Below, piece after piece: positions 28,542 to 37,086 of a stretch of DNA of 64,000 bases. The notes under the pieces were generated by a model. The model had not been told where the DNA came from and searched no databases. It worked only from the letters and a program-made list of their open reading frames with translations. The stretch's first letter is position 1. Each line of letters opens with the position of its first letter. The DNA is from Nocardia cyriacigeorgica. Its GTDB lineage: Bacteria; Actinomycetota; Actinomycetes; Mycobacteriales; Mycobacteriaceae. The DNA is taken from the NCBI RefSeq assembly GCF_029868385.1, contig NZ_JARWNX010000062.1, positions 186,001-250,000 on the forward strand. The letters are read 5' to 3'. A program made the translations under genes and the position numbers.

Positions 28542-30142
28542 CCGCACCGGGCAAACTGTGGGGCGTCGGACTCGGCCCAGGAGACCCCGAGCTGGTGACG
28601 GTGAAGGCGGCGCGGATCATCGGCGCGGCCGATGTGATCGCCTTCCACAGCGCACGGCACGGCCGCAGTATCTCCCGTGCCATCGCGGCACCGTACATGC
28701 GGGCCGACCAGCTCGAAGAACATCTGGTGTACCCGGTGACCACCGAGACCACCGACCATCCCGGTGGCTATCAGGGCGCCATCGACGAGTTCTACGAGCA
28801 GGCCGCCGAATCTCTGGCGCGGCATCTCGCCGCCGGACGGACGGTCGCCCTGCTCGCGGCGGGCGACCCGCTGTTCTACAGCTCCTATATGCATATGCAC
28901 CGGCGCCTGGCCGACCGGTTCGAGGCCGAGATCATTCCCGGCATCACCTCGGTGAGCGCGGCGTCGGCGGCGCTCGGCACTCCGTTGGTCGAGGGCGAGC
29001 AGGTGTTGACGGTACTGCCGGGCACGATGCCCGTCGACGAACTCACCGATCGGCTGCGCGACACCGACGCGGCCGCCGTGATGAAGCTCGGGCGCACGTA
29101 TCCGGCGGTGCGGCAGGCGCTGTCGGATTCCGGCAGGCTCTCGGGTGCGTACTACGTCGAGCGGGCGAGCACCGGACGCCAGCGCGTACTGGCCGCCGCC
29201 GATGTCGCCGATGACGAGGTCCCCTACTTCGCCATCACCATCGTCCCCGGACCGGAACCGACCACCCCACTGCCCCTGTCGGTCTCTACACCCACCGGCT
29301 CGAACAATGCCGTTGCCGATATTGCAAACGGCCCGGTGAACGGCCCGCTCGCGACAGACCTTCCCGCGCCCGGCTCCGAAGCGCAGAAGCCCACGCCCAC
29401 AGGCGAAGTCGTGGTCGTCGGCCTCGGTCCGGGCGCGACGGTATGGACGACTCCCGAGGTCGACCAGGCGCTCGCCGAGGCCACCGATCTGGTCGGTTAC
29501 ACCACATACGTGAACCGCGTCCCGGTCCGCCCAGGCCAGCGCAGACACCCCAGCGACAACCGCGTCGAATCCGAACGCGCCGCCATGGCCTTGGATCTGG
29601 CCAAGCACGGCGCGCGCGTCGCGGTGGTCTCCTCCGGCGACCCCGGTGTCTTCGCAATGGCCGCGGCGGTGCTGGAGGAGTCCGCCGATCCGCAATGGAA
29701 GGGCGTACCGGTCCGGGTGCTTCCGGGTGTCACGGCCGCCAATGCGGTCGCCAGTCGGGTCGGGGCGCCGCTGGGTCACGACTACGCGATGATCTCGCTG
29801 TCGGACCGGCTCAAGCCGTGGGAGATGGTCGCGCGACGCCTGTCGGCCGCGGCCGCCGCCGATATGGCCATCGCCGTCTACAACCCGGCCTCCAGCCAGC
29901 GCACCTGGCAGGTGGCGGCGATGCGCGAGCTGCTGCTCGAGCACCGCGAACCGTCGACGCCGGTCGTGATCGGCCGTGATGTCGGCGGACCCACCGAATC
30001 CGTACGGGTGGTCTCGCTGGGCGATCTCGATCCGAGCGAGGTCGATATGCGCACTCTGCTCATCATCGGAGCCTCGACCACCGCCGTCGTCGACACCGAC
30101 GACGGGCCTCGGGTCTACACATCCCGGCGATACGGCAGCTGA
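28538..30142 (+). CDS. cobIJ: Fused precorrin-2 C20- and precorrin-3B C17-methyltransferase
   Basis: This 534-residue fusion catalyses two S-adenosylmethionine-dependent steps. Residues 1-245 are CobI (GVGLGPGDPELVTVKA, LLAAGDPLFYSSYM, IPGITSVSAAS). Residues 285-534 are CobJ (VVVGLGPGATVW, VVSSGDPGVFAMAA, LPGVTAANAVASRVGAP, ISLSDRLKPWE). An Ala/Pro-rich linker of about 40 residues joins them. The same fusion is found in M. tuberculosis (Rv2066). The ATG overlaps the cobH stop by four bases, so production is coupled. Confidence 0.96.
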   Translation: MTAPGKLWGVGLGPGDPELVTVKAARIIGAADVIAFHSARHGRSISRAIAAPYMRADQLEEHLVYPVTTETTDHPGGYQGAIDEFYEQAAESLARHLAAGRTVALLAAGDPLFYSSYMHMHRRLADRFEAEIIPGITSVSAASAALGTPLVEGEQVLTVLPGTMPVDELTDRLRDTDAAAVMKLGRTYPAVRQALSDSGRLSGAYYVERASTGRQRVLAAADVADDEVPYFAITIVPGPEPTTPLPLSVSTPTGSNNAVADIANGPVNGPLATDLPAPGSEAQKPTPTGEVVVVGLGPGATVWTTPEVDQALAEATDLVGYTTYVNRVPVRPGQRRHPSDNRVESERAAMALDLAKHGARVAVVSSGDPGVFAMAAAVLEESADPQWKGVPVRVLPGVTAANAVASRVGAPLGHDYAMISLSDRLKPWEMVARRLSAAAAADMAIAVYNPASSQRTWQVAAMRELLLEHREPSTPVVIGRDVGGPTESVRVVSLGDLDPSEVDMRTLLIIGASTTAVVDTDDGPRVYTSRRYGS

Positions 30143-30226
30143 CCCGAGCGGCGGGGCCGACCCATCCCGGTGATGGAACGGGTCCCGGCCAGATGGTTGC
30201 ACCAGCGCCAACGGGTAGACTCGTCA

Positions 30227-30245
30227 ACATTCCACTTTGGAGTGT
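30227..30245 (+). promoter_or_regulatory. Inverted repeat upstream of the second PadR gene
   Basis: ACATTCCA-CTT-TGGAGTGT is a near-perfect palindrome (one mismatched pair) centred 28 bases before the PadR GTG. TAGACT (30216-30221) just upstream could be its -10 box. The site could serve autoregulation. Confidence 0.45.
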
Positions 30246-30263
30246 CGAGGCGAAGGAGCGCAG

Positions 30264-30836
30264 GTGGCAGACCGCACGAATGGGCGGCCGTTGAACTCCA
30301 CGGCCGCCTCCCTGCTGGGTTTCCTGCACGAAGGCCCGATGTCGGGCTGGGATCTGGTGAATCTGGCGCAGGACCGGATCGGCGATTTCTGGACCATCAC
30401 CCAGAGCCAGGTCTATCGCGAACTCGCCGCCATGGACACCGCAGGCCTGGTCGACAAGGGCCAGACCGGCGCCCGTGAACGCACGCCCTACCAGATCACC
30501 GCGGCCGGCCGCGCCGCGTTCCGGGAGTGGATCGCGCGCGATCCCGGCGCCGAAACGATCCGGGTGCCGCTGCTGCTGACCATGTCGTTCGGCGATCACC
30601 TCGATCCGACCCACCTCGACCACATCATCGCCACCGGCCGCGAAGTCCACCAGCGCCGCCTCGACGGCTACCTCCGCGAAGACTGCACCACCCTGCGTCC
30701 ACACCAGCACGCCACCCTCGAATTCGGCATCGCCTACGAACGCGCCGTCCTCGACTGGTTCGACCGCCTCCCCGCCCTGCTCGCCCGCGACACCGCCGAA
30801 GCAGCAGCCACCCCGACCGCACCCAGCGCCGACTGA
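30264..30836 (+). CDS. PadR family transcriptional regulator
   Basis: This 190-residue regulator has the PadR winged helix (SLLGFLHEGPMSGWDLVNLAQ, cut at 21 for description: residues 15-34; then TQSQVYRELAAMDTAGLVDK) followed by a helical C-terminal domain with conserved Trp residues. GAAGGAG precedes the GTG. It lies between the cobIJ gene and a RibD-domain gene that has its own pair of palindromic operators, so it may control that gene as well as itself. Confidence 0.88.
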   Translation: MADRTNGRPLNSTAASLLGFLHEGPMSGWDLVNLAQDRIGDFWTITQSQVYRELAAMDTAGLVDKGQTGARERTPYQITAAGRAAFREWIARDPGAETIRVPLLLTMSFGDHLDPTHLDHIIATGREVHQRRLDGYLREDCTTLRPHQHATLEFGIAYERAVLDWFDRLPALLARDTAEAAATPTAPSAD

Positions 30837-30883
30837 TCACCGCCGCGACGGCAGAGCCGGGGCCGATCGGATTCGGGGCGACC

Positions 30884-30938
30884 GGTTGCAGTTCGCAATC
30901 AACCTCGGTACATTCCCAACTGATTGCGAATTGCAACC
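30884..30938 (+). promoter_or_regulatory. Paired palindromic operators around the RibD-domain gene promoter
   Basis: Two copies of TTGC-N5-GCAA lie at 30886-30898 and 30924-30936. The flanks make an 18-base inverted repeat (30884-30901 against 30921-30938, one mismatch) separated by 19 bases. A promoter TTGCAG (30886-30891), 17-base spacer, TACATT (30909-30914) lies between them, so one site covers the -35 box and the other the transcription start. Confidence 0.7.
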
Positions 30939-30952
30939 GGAAGGAATATTCG

Positions 30953-31597
30953 ATGGCACAGTCGGTACGGGTCCAGAACTTCAGCATTTCCAGCGACGGC
31001 TACGGCGCCGGGGAGGGGCAGAGCCGCGAGCGGCCGTTCGGGCATGCCGATCCTGCGGACCTCGTATCGTGGGCGGGCGCGACCGCGCACTGGGTCAACC
31101 GGTCCGAGCCCGGCGGCAGCTACGGCCTCGACGACTACATCACCCGCGATTACGCCACCAATATCGGCGCCGAGATCATGGGGCGCAACAAGTTCGGACC
31201 GCAGCGTGGGCCGTGGGAGAACTACGACTGGCAGGGCTGGTGGGGCGACGAACCCCCCTTCCACACCCCGGTGTTCGTGCTCACCCATCATGTGCGGCCG
31301 TCGTTCACGCTGTCCGACACCACCTTCCATTTCCTCGACGCGGCACCGAAGGAGGCGCTGGCGCGGGCGTTCGACGCCGCCGAGGGCAAAGATGTGCGGA
31401 TCGGCGGCGGAGTCGCGACGGTCCGGGAGTTCCTCGACGCCGATCTCATCGACCAGATGCATGTGGTGGTGGCGCCGGTCGAGCTCGGCCGTGGTGAGCG
31501 GTTGTGGTCGAGCCCCGAGGAACTCACCGATCGTTTTCATCTGGAGCGGGTCCCGAGCCCCAGTGGCGTGGTGCACCACTTCTTCTGGCGGCGGTGA
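30953..31597 (+). CDS. RibD C-terminal domain (dihydrofolate reductase-like) protein
   Basis: This 214-residue protein has the dihydrofolate-reductase-like fold of the RibD C-terminal family. The start VRVQNFSISSDGYGAG is the family's first strand, followed by AEIMGRNKFGP, TPVFVLTHHVRP, a nucleotide-binding VRIGGGVATVREFLDADLIDQ and the end RLWSSPEEL. Such stand-alone proteins are NADPH-dependent reductases of unknown substrate. GGAAGGA precedes the ATG. Its promoter is flanked by two palindromes, so it is likely repressed until a signal appears. Confidence 0.85.
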   Translation: MAQSVRVQNFSISSDGYGAGEGQSRERPFGHADPADLVSWAGATAHWVNRSEPGGSYGLDDYITRDYATNIGAEIMGRNKFGPQRGPWENYDWQGWWGDEPPFHTPVFVLTHHVRPSFTLSDTTFHFLDAAPKEALARAFDAAEGKDVRIGGGVATVREFLDADLIDQMHVVVAPVELGRGERLWSSPEELTDRFHLERVPSPSGVVHHFFWRR

Positions 31598-31610
31598 GTG
31601 CGAGAGGACG

Positions 31611-32360
31611 TCAACCGCGCGGCGTGATTCGACCACGCAGCCAGTCCACGGCCTGCGCGACGGTGGCAACAACCGCCGTTCCCTCCGGTACGGCCGGACG
31701 GTCGATCATCAGCACCGCAAGCCCCGCATGGCGAGCGGCGGTGAGTTTGGCGGCGGTATCGGCGCCGCCGCTGTCCTTGGTGACCAGCACGTCGATGCGG
31801 TACCGCGCGAGGAGTTCGGCTTCGGCGTCGACGGTGAAAGGCCCACGGGCCAGCAGAAGTTCATGCTGCGGCGGCAGCGCCGATTCCGGCGGGTCGATGG
31901 CGCGGATGAGGAACCACTGCCCACGCCGACCGGCGAACGCACCCACCCCCTGCCGTCCGATCGTCAGGAAGACCCGCTCCCCCAGATCGCCGACACGCTC
32001 GACCGCGGCGGCAAGATCGGGGACGCGAATCCAGTTGTCCCCCGGTCCCTCCGCCCATCCCGGTCGGCTGAGCCGCAGCAGCGCGACATCAGCGGCGCGG
32101 CAGGCGCGGGCCGCATTGCCGGTGATGGTGTCGGCGAACGGATGCGTCGCGTCGACGACGGCGGTGATGCGGTGCGCGATCAACCAGTCCCGCAGACCCT
32201 CCGCCCCGCCGAATCCACCGATACGAACCTCACCCTCGGGCAGCACGGGTTCGTGAACGCGACCGGCGAGCGAGGAGACGATATCGAATCCTCGCTCGCC
32301 GGAAGCGATGCGGGCCAGTTCCCGGGCTTGCCGGGTTCCGCCCAATATCAGGATGTTCAG
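31611..32360 (-). CDS. cobK: Precorrin-6A reductase CobK
   Basis: CobK reduces precorrin-6A to 6B with NADPH. The family N-terminus LNILILGGTRQARELA begins at a CTG codon (32360) that overlaps the stop of the upstream gene as CTGA. The first conventional start, a TTG at 32345, would cut the Rossmann strand. Other landmarks are VVDATHPFADTIT, the RLSRPGW segment and LVTKDSGGADTAAKL. From the CTG the product has 249 residues. It is transcribed on the opposite strand to cobGHIJ, as is Rv2070c in M. tuberculosis. Confidence 0.9.
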   Translation of the reverse strand: MNILILGGTRQARELARIASGERGFDIVSSLAGRVHEPVLPEGEVRIGGFGGAEGLRDWLIAHRITAVVDATHPFADTITGNAARACRAADVALLRLSRPGWAEGPGDNWIRVPDLAAAVERVGDLGERVFLTIGRQGVGAFAGRRGQWFLIRAIDPPESALPPQHELLLARGPFTVDAEAELLARYRIDVLVTKDSGGADTAAKLTAARHAGLAVLMIDRPAVPEGTAVVATVAQAVDWLRGRITPRG

Positions 32361-32974
32361 GGCTGGCCGCTGAAGTAGGCGATGCCCGCGTTCAGCAGCG
32401 ACGGACCACCCGCGACCGCGAGGCCGATGATGGCACCGAGCACGGCGCCCGGCAGGATGCCGACACCGAAGAACAGGATGCCCACCGCTGCGCCGATCAG
32501 GCCGCCGACCAGCGCACCCAGCGAGGCGCGCTGCAATTCGGCCATGAACCAGCCCTGCGCCGAAATGGCCTCGGCCTGGCTCGGCGCTGCCGCGGTCGGG
32601 GTGACCTGCGGGGTCAGGGTGAGCTTGGTGTTGTCGGCGTCGAGGGTCGCGGCGATCTCCACCGGCTGCCCCTTGGCGGTGGCGGTCAGCGGGATCGTGG
32701 TGACGACGGCGCCGTCGGAGTTCTTCAGCGTCACCGTCTTGTCGTCGGTGTCGAGGCTGAACTCACCACCGGACACGGTGGTCACCAGCGACTTGCCCGC
32801 TTCGGCGAGCTCGAGGGTGTAGTCGACGCCCTGGTCTTCGCCGGTGACCGCGGGCACCGCGGTGCTCTGGTCCTGCGCGGCGGGCGGCGCCGGTGCGGCG
32901 TAGGAGGTGCCGGCGGTGACGCCGGTGGCGGCGATCGCGAGCAGTGCGGTGGCGGCGAACTTCTTGTACTTCAT
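32357..32974 (-). CDS. Exported membrane-anchored protein of unknown function
   Basis: This 205-residue protein has a signal peptide (MKYKKFAATALLAIAATGV, cut near ASYAAPA, residue 27). A beta-rich Thr/Val domain follows to about residue 130, then a glycine-rich hydrophobic C-terminus with two membrane spans (LGALVGGLIGAAVGILFF and PGAVLGAIIGLAVAGG). I believe it belongs to a Nocardia-type family annotated DUF8020, but this is from memory. It takes the place where cobM lies in M. tuberculosis, and its stop overlaps the cobK start. Confidence 0.8.
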   Translation of the reverse strand: MKYKKFAATALLAIAATGVTAGTSYAAPAPPAAQDQSTAVPAVTGEDQGVDYTLELAEAGKSLVTTVSGGEFSLDTDDKTVTLKNSDGAVVTTIPLTATAKGQPVEIAATLDADNTKLTLTPQVTPTAAAPSQAEAISAQGWFMAELQRASLGALVGGLIGAAVGILFFGVGILPGAVLGAIIGLAVAGGPSLLNAGIAYFSGQP

Positions 32975-33081
32975 ATAACTCCCCGGTCAGGAACTGGGTT
33001 TCCGATCACGATCGGAACTCGGACCAGACCCTACCCGCCGCAACGCTCCTGTTTCACTCATGGGCACGACCGGACCATCGC

Positions 33082-34302
33082 TCAGCTGATCCCCTTGCGC
33101 ACCGTCCACTGCACGACGGGCAACTGCGGCCGCCACGCGGTGAATCCGCCCAGCGGCTCGGCCCGGTAGATCTGGAATCTGCGCAGTTCACCGCCGTGCG
33201 CGGCAACCAGATCGAGCAGCATCGCCTCGGACTCGGCGGTGACGGCATTGGCCACCAACCGCCCGCCCTGGCGCAGATGCGACCAGCATGTCTCGAAAAC
33301 GCCGTCCTGGGTGAGGCCGCCGCCGAGGAAGATCGCATCGGGAGCCGCGACGGCGGTGCCGTACAGTTCGCCGCGCACCTCGCCCCTCACCTCGATCCCG
33401 GTGGCGCCGAGGGCCGCCGCGTTCTCGGTGATCCGCTGGCGCCGCTGTTCGACCCGTTCGAAGCTGATCGCCCGGCAGGCCGGATCGGTGCGGCACCATT
33501 CGATGGCGATGCTGCCCGAGCCGCCGCCGACGTCCCACAGCAGTTCGCCCGGCGCGGGCGCGAGGGCGCTCACCGTCAGGGCGCGTACCTCGGATTTGGT
33601 GAGTTGGCCGTCGTCGCCGTAGAGGGCGTCGGGTAGGCCGGGCAGGCGGGTGATCCGGGGACGGTCGGCGTCCGCGACGACCTCGATGGCGACGATGTTG
33701 AGCGGGTCGGCGCTGCCGCTCCAGGTGGCGGCCGTCGCGGTGCGGATCTGTTCGGCCGGGCCACCGAGCTGTTCGAGCACGGTCAGTGCCGAGTCGCCGA
33801 AACCGTTGCGGTTCAGCAGGTCCGCGAGCACCACCGGGGTCTCGCCGTCGGCGCTGAGTACGAGGACGCGACGGCGATCGATGAGTTCCGGCAGCAGGTT
33901 CTCCGGTGCGCGGCCGACCACGGAGACGATCGGGATCTCGGCGAGCGGCCACCCCAGCCGGGCACACGCAAGGGAGGCCGACGACGGCTGCGGAAACACC
34001 CGCAATGCCTGCGGGCCGACCAGCTTCGCCAGCGTGACACCGATGCCGTAGAACATCGGGTCGCCGCTGGCCAGTACGCAGACGCGTTCGGCGGCGTGGG
34101 CGCGCAGCAGGTCGGGGAGCGCGGGCAGCAGGGGTGCGGGCCAGCGGACACGCCGGGCGGTGATGTCGTCGGGGACGAGCGCCAGTTGCCGCGCCGAGCC
34201 CATCAGCACCCCGCACCCGGCGACGGCAGCGCGCGCCGTCTGCCCGAGCCCACTCCATCCCTCGGCGCCGATACCGACGACCGCGATCGGGTCGGGCCTC
34301 AT
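33082..34302 (-). CDS. cobL: Precorrin-6Y C5,15-methyltransferase (decarboxylating) CobL
   Basis: CobL methylates C5 and C15 and decarboxylates precorrin-6B to give precorrin-8X. The 406-residue protein has an N-terminal CbiE domain (IAVVGIGAEGWSGL, VLASGDPMFYGIG) and a C-terminal CbiT domain from about residue 215 (LTKSEVRALTVSAL, LLWDVGGGSGSIAIEWC, IFLGGGLTQDG). Its ATG overlaps the stop of the upstream dehydrogenase gene by four bases, as in the Rv2072c-Rv2073c pair. Confidence 0.95.
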   Translation of the reverse strand: MRPDPIAVVGIGAEGWSGLGQTARAAVAGCGVLMGSARQLALVPDDITARRVRWPAPLLPALPDLLRAHAAERVCVLASGDPMFYGIGVTLAKLVGPQALRVFPQPSSASLACARLGWPLAEIPIVSVVGRAPENLLPELIDRRRVLVLSADGETPVVLADLLNRNGFGDSALTVLEQLGGPAEQIRTATAATWSGSADPLNIVAIEVVADADRPRITRLPGLPDALYGDDGQLTKSEVRALTVSALAPAPGELLWDVGGGSGSIAIEWCRTDPACRAISFERVEQRRQRITENAAALGATGIEVRGEVRGELYGTAVAAPDAIFLGGGLTQDGVFETCWSHLRQGGRLVANAVTAESEAMLLDLVAAHGGELRRFQIYRAEPLGGFTAWRPQLPVVQWTVRKGIS

Positions 34303-35063
34303 CGCGGCATCCGACGCCAGATCGGCCGTGGCATCAGCCGGAACGCGATGAAGACCAACCGCAGGATGCCGGGAACCACCACCCGCTCGGCTCGCCGATG
34401 CAGACCCGCCACGACAGCATCCGCCACCTGCGCGGGGGTGCGGGAGAACGGGGCCGGTTCCATACCTTCGGTCATCCGCCCGATCACGAACCCGGAACGC
34501 ACCAGCAGCAGATGCACACCGGTGCCGTGCAGCGCGTCACCGAGACCGCTGGCGAATCCGTCGAGCCCGGCCTTGGCCGCACCGTAGACATAGTTCGCCC
34601 GGCGCACCCGTACCCCGGCGATGGAGCTGAACACCACGAGCTGTCCACTGTCCTGGGCTCGCAGCAGATTCGCCAACACGGTCAGCACGCTGACCTGCGC
34701 ACTGAAATCGGTGTGTACCACGGCGAGCGCGTGGGCCGGATCGTGTTCGGCGCGAACCTGATCGCCGAGAATGCCGAAGGCCACCACCACCAGCCCGAGC
34801 GGGCCGTGTTCGGCCACCACTTTCTCCAGCAGCGCTGGATGGCTGTCGGTGTCGTCGGCGTCGAACTCGACACAATGCACTGCGGCAGCCCCTGCCGCCC
34901 GCACCGCGGCCGTCTCGGCACTCAGTTCGCCGCTGCGTCGCGCCGCGAGTACGACGGTGCGCCCCGCCGCGACCCGGCGCGCGATCTCGAGGCCGATCTC
35001 GCTGCGCCCACCGAGCACCAGCACCGTTCCCGCATCGAGTTCCCGCCCACTACGCAATCCCAT
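34299..35063 (-). CDS. Short-chain dehydrogenase (Rv2073c/DprE2-like)
   Basis: This 254-residue SDR enzyme has the cofactor motif VLVLGGRSEIGLEIARR, the catalytic Ser in VVFSSIAG and the YVYGAAKAG Tyr-Lys pair. The C-terminus with RPIWRRMPR resembles the DprE2 group, which reduces decaprenylphosphoryl-2-keto-ribose in arabinan synthesis. The gene at this position in M. tuberculosis (Rv2073c) is a paralogue of DprE2 with no assigned role. It overlaps cobL by four bases but has no known step in cobalamin synthesis. Confidence 0.88.
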   Translation of the reverse strand: MGLRSGRELDAGTVLVLGGRSEIGLEIARRVAAGRTVVLAARRSGELSAETAAVRAAGAAAVHCVEFDADDTDSHPALLEKVVAEHGPLGLVVVAFGILGDQVRAEHDPAHALAVVHTDFSAQVSVLTVLANLLRAQDSGQLVVFSSIAGVRVRRANYVYGAAKAGLDGFASGLGDALHGTGVHLLLVRSGFVIGRMTEGMEPAPFSRTPAQVADAVVAGLHRRAERVVVPGILRLVFIAFRLMPRPIWRRMPR

Positions 35064-35301
35064 TCGCCCATCCTGTCATCCGATGGACGGGGCAGTACTC
35101 GGCGATCCCGCAATCGGCGAGGGACCGCCGACGATCGGCGCCATCCACCGGAACACTTCTCGCTGTGGTCCGGTGCGCCGGGCACTCGATCGTGCCGCGA
35201 GGTCCGCGCGGGACCGCGGAGGTACCCGCGCCGGGACGAATTCCGGGGGCGTCGCCGGACGCGGTGGCAAGCCGGGCCAGCGGGCTCGCTACCGTCGACG
35301 C

Positions 35302-35709
35302 ATGGCCATCGATGCTGCTGTCGAGCTGTCCCCCGCCGCTGTCGAGTTCGTGTCCGAGCGACACCTCGCGACCCTGACGACATTGCGGTCCGACGGCACA
35401 CCCCATGTGGTGGCCGTGGGATTCACCTGGGATGCGGACGCCGGTGTCGCGCGGATCATCACCAATGACGGCTCGGTGAAGGTGCGCAATGTGCGTCGGT
35501 CCGGGTATGCGGCGGTCAGCCAGGTCGACGGTGTCCGCTGGCTGACGCTCGAGGGTCCCGCGACGGTGCTCGACGACCCCGACAGTGTCGCCGACGCGGT
35601 GCGCCGGTACGCGGGCCGCTACCGGGTGCCGCGCGAGAACCCCACGCGTGTGGTCATCGCGATCCAGGTGCGACGGAAGCTGTCGAGCAGCACTCTCAGC
35701 GCCTCCTGA
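35302..35709 (+). CDS. F420-dependent split-barrel protein (Rv2074-like)
   Basis: This 135-residue protein is of the PPOX split-barrel superfamily (LATLTTLRSDGTPHVVAVGF, then GSVKVRNVRRSGYAAVSQVDG). By position next to the cobL/SDR pair and by length it corresponds to Rv2074, which has been characterised as an F420H2-dependent biliverdin reductase. The same activity here is an inference. The ATG at 35302 is chosen over upstream in-frame codons because the domain begins there. Confidence 0.85.
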   Translation: MAIDAAVELSPAAVEFVSERHLATLTTLRSDGTPHVVAVGFTWDADAGVARIITNDGSVKVRNVRRSGYAAVSQVDGVRWLTLEGPATVLDDPDSVADAVRRYAGRYRVPRENPTRVVIAIQVRRKLSSSTLSAS

Positions 35710-35826
35710 CCCCGGCAGCCACGCTCGTTGCCGCGCGCACACCGAGGCGTCGATATCGGAGCGGTCCGCGACAGTGGTCAGCCCCCTCAGGGCACGGTCA
35801 GCCCGTGTGGACGCTGATTCGCCGCC

Positions 35827-36954
35827 TCAGAGCACGGTCAGCCCATGCGGGCGCTGGTTCACCGATTCGGCACCGTCCTCGGTGACGATGACGATGTCCT
35901 CGATGCGGGCACCCCACTCATCCCGGAAGTAGATGCCCGGCTCCACACTGAACGCCATCCCCGGCCGCAGTTCCAGATCGTTGCCCTCGACGATGTAGGG
36001 CTCCTCGTGCACCGACAGGCCGATACCGTGCCCGGTGCGGTGCACGAACGCCTCGCCGAGCCCCGCCGCCGTCAATGGTTCACGGGCGGCGGCATCAATC
36101 GATTCCGCGCTCACGCCGGGGCGTACGGCCGCCACGGCCGCGGCCTGCGCCTCTTCCAGTTCGGCGTAGCGGTTGGCGACCTCGGCGCGCGGCTCACCGA
36201 GGACGTAGGTCCGGGTGCAGTCGGAGTTGTAGCCGGTGGGCACGGGGCCGCCGATGTCGATGACGACGACATCACCTTGCTGAAGTCGCCGCTCCGATTT
36301 CCGATGGTGCGGTATGGCGCCGTTCGGGCCGCTACCGACGATGATGAACTCCGCCTCGGTGTGTCCCTCGGCGATGATCGCCTTCTCGATATCGTCGGCG
36401 ACCTCGGCTTCGGTGCGCCCCGGCAGCAGCCACTCACCCATCCTGGCGTGCACCCGGTCGATCGCGGCGCCCGCCGCACGCAGCGCCTCGATCTCGGCGG
36501 TGTCCTTGATCATGCGCAGTTCCCGCAGCACGGGCGTCGCCGAGACCGGCAGGCCGCTGAACGATTCGGCCAGCGGCAGCAGGTGCAGGGCCTGCATCGA
36601 ATCGGTGACCGCGACACGTGAACCGACGTGCAGCGCGGATTTCACGATCTGGTACGGGTTGACACCGTCCACCCAGTCGTTGACCTGCAACCCCAGCTCC
36701 GACACCGCCGACCCGTCCAGGGCGGCCAGTTCCAGCTTCGGGATCACCACCGACGGTGTGCTCTTGTCGGCGGGGATGACCAGGCAGGTCAGCCGTTCGA
36801 ACGAATCGGCCGTGGAGCCGATCAGATAGCGCAGGTCGGGTCCGGGGGTGATGAGCAGCGCGTCCAGATGAGCGGCGTGCATCAATTGCACCGTGCGCTC
36901 GAGCCGGTCGGCGTAGATATCCCCCGCGAATCGTGCATCTGTAGGCGAGCTCAT
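35827..36954 (-). CDS. Xaa-Pro peptidase family metallopeptidase (Rv2089c-like)
   Basis: This 375-residue protein has an N-terminal creatinase-like domain and a C-terminal pita-bread peptidase domain. The five metal ligands are visible in VVIDIGGPVPTGYNSDCTR (two Asp), HRTGHGIGLS (His), SVEPGIYF (Glu) and ARIEDIV (Glu). It should cleave Xaa-Pro dipeptides or N-terminal Xaa-Pro bonds. The ATG at 36954 starts the conserved part; the frame remains open for 200 codons upstream but overlaps the exonuclease gene. The position matches Rv2089c (pepE). Confidence 0.93.
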   Translation of the reverse strand: MSSPTDARFAGDIYADRLERTVQLMHAAHLDALLITPGPDLRYLIGSTADSFERLTCLVIPADKSTPSVVIPKLELAALDGSAVSELGLQVNDWVDGVNPYQIVKSALHVGSRVAVTDSMQALHLLPLAESFSGLPVSATPVLRELRMIKDTAEIEALRAAGAAIDRVHARMGEWLLPGRTEAEVADDIEKAIIAEGHTEAEFIIVGSGPNGAIPHHRKSERRLQQGDVVVIDIGGPVPTGYNSDCTRTYVLGEPRAEVANRYAELEEAQAAAVAAVRPGVSAESIDAAAREPLTAAGLGEAFVHRTGHGIGLSVHEEPYIVEGNDLELRPGMAFSVEPGIYFRDEWGARIEDIVIVTEDGAESVNQRPHGLTVL

Positions 36955-37086
36955 ACGCGCAGAGGTTACCCGCACGACGCCAGGCCCGGATCCACTCCGC
37001 GCGTTCTGTTGTGTCGTCGATGACCGCATGCCACGCTCGGGCGGTTTCGCCCCGGCGGTGTCGGTCCCGGCGGGTAACCTCGGCCC

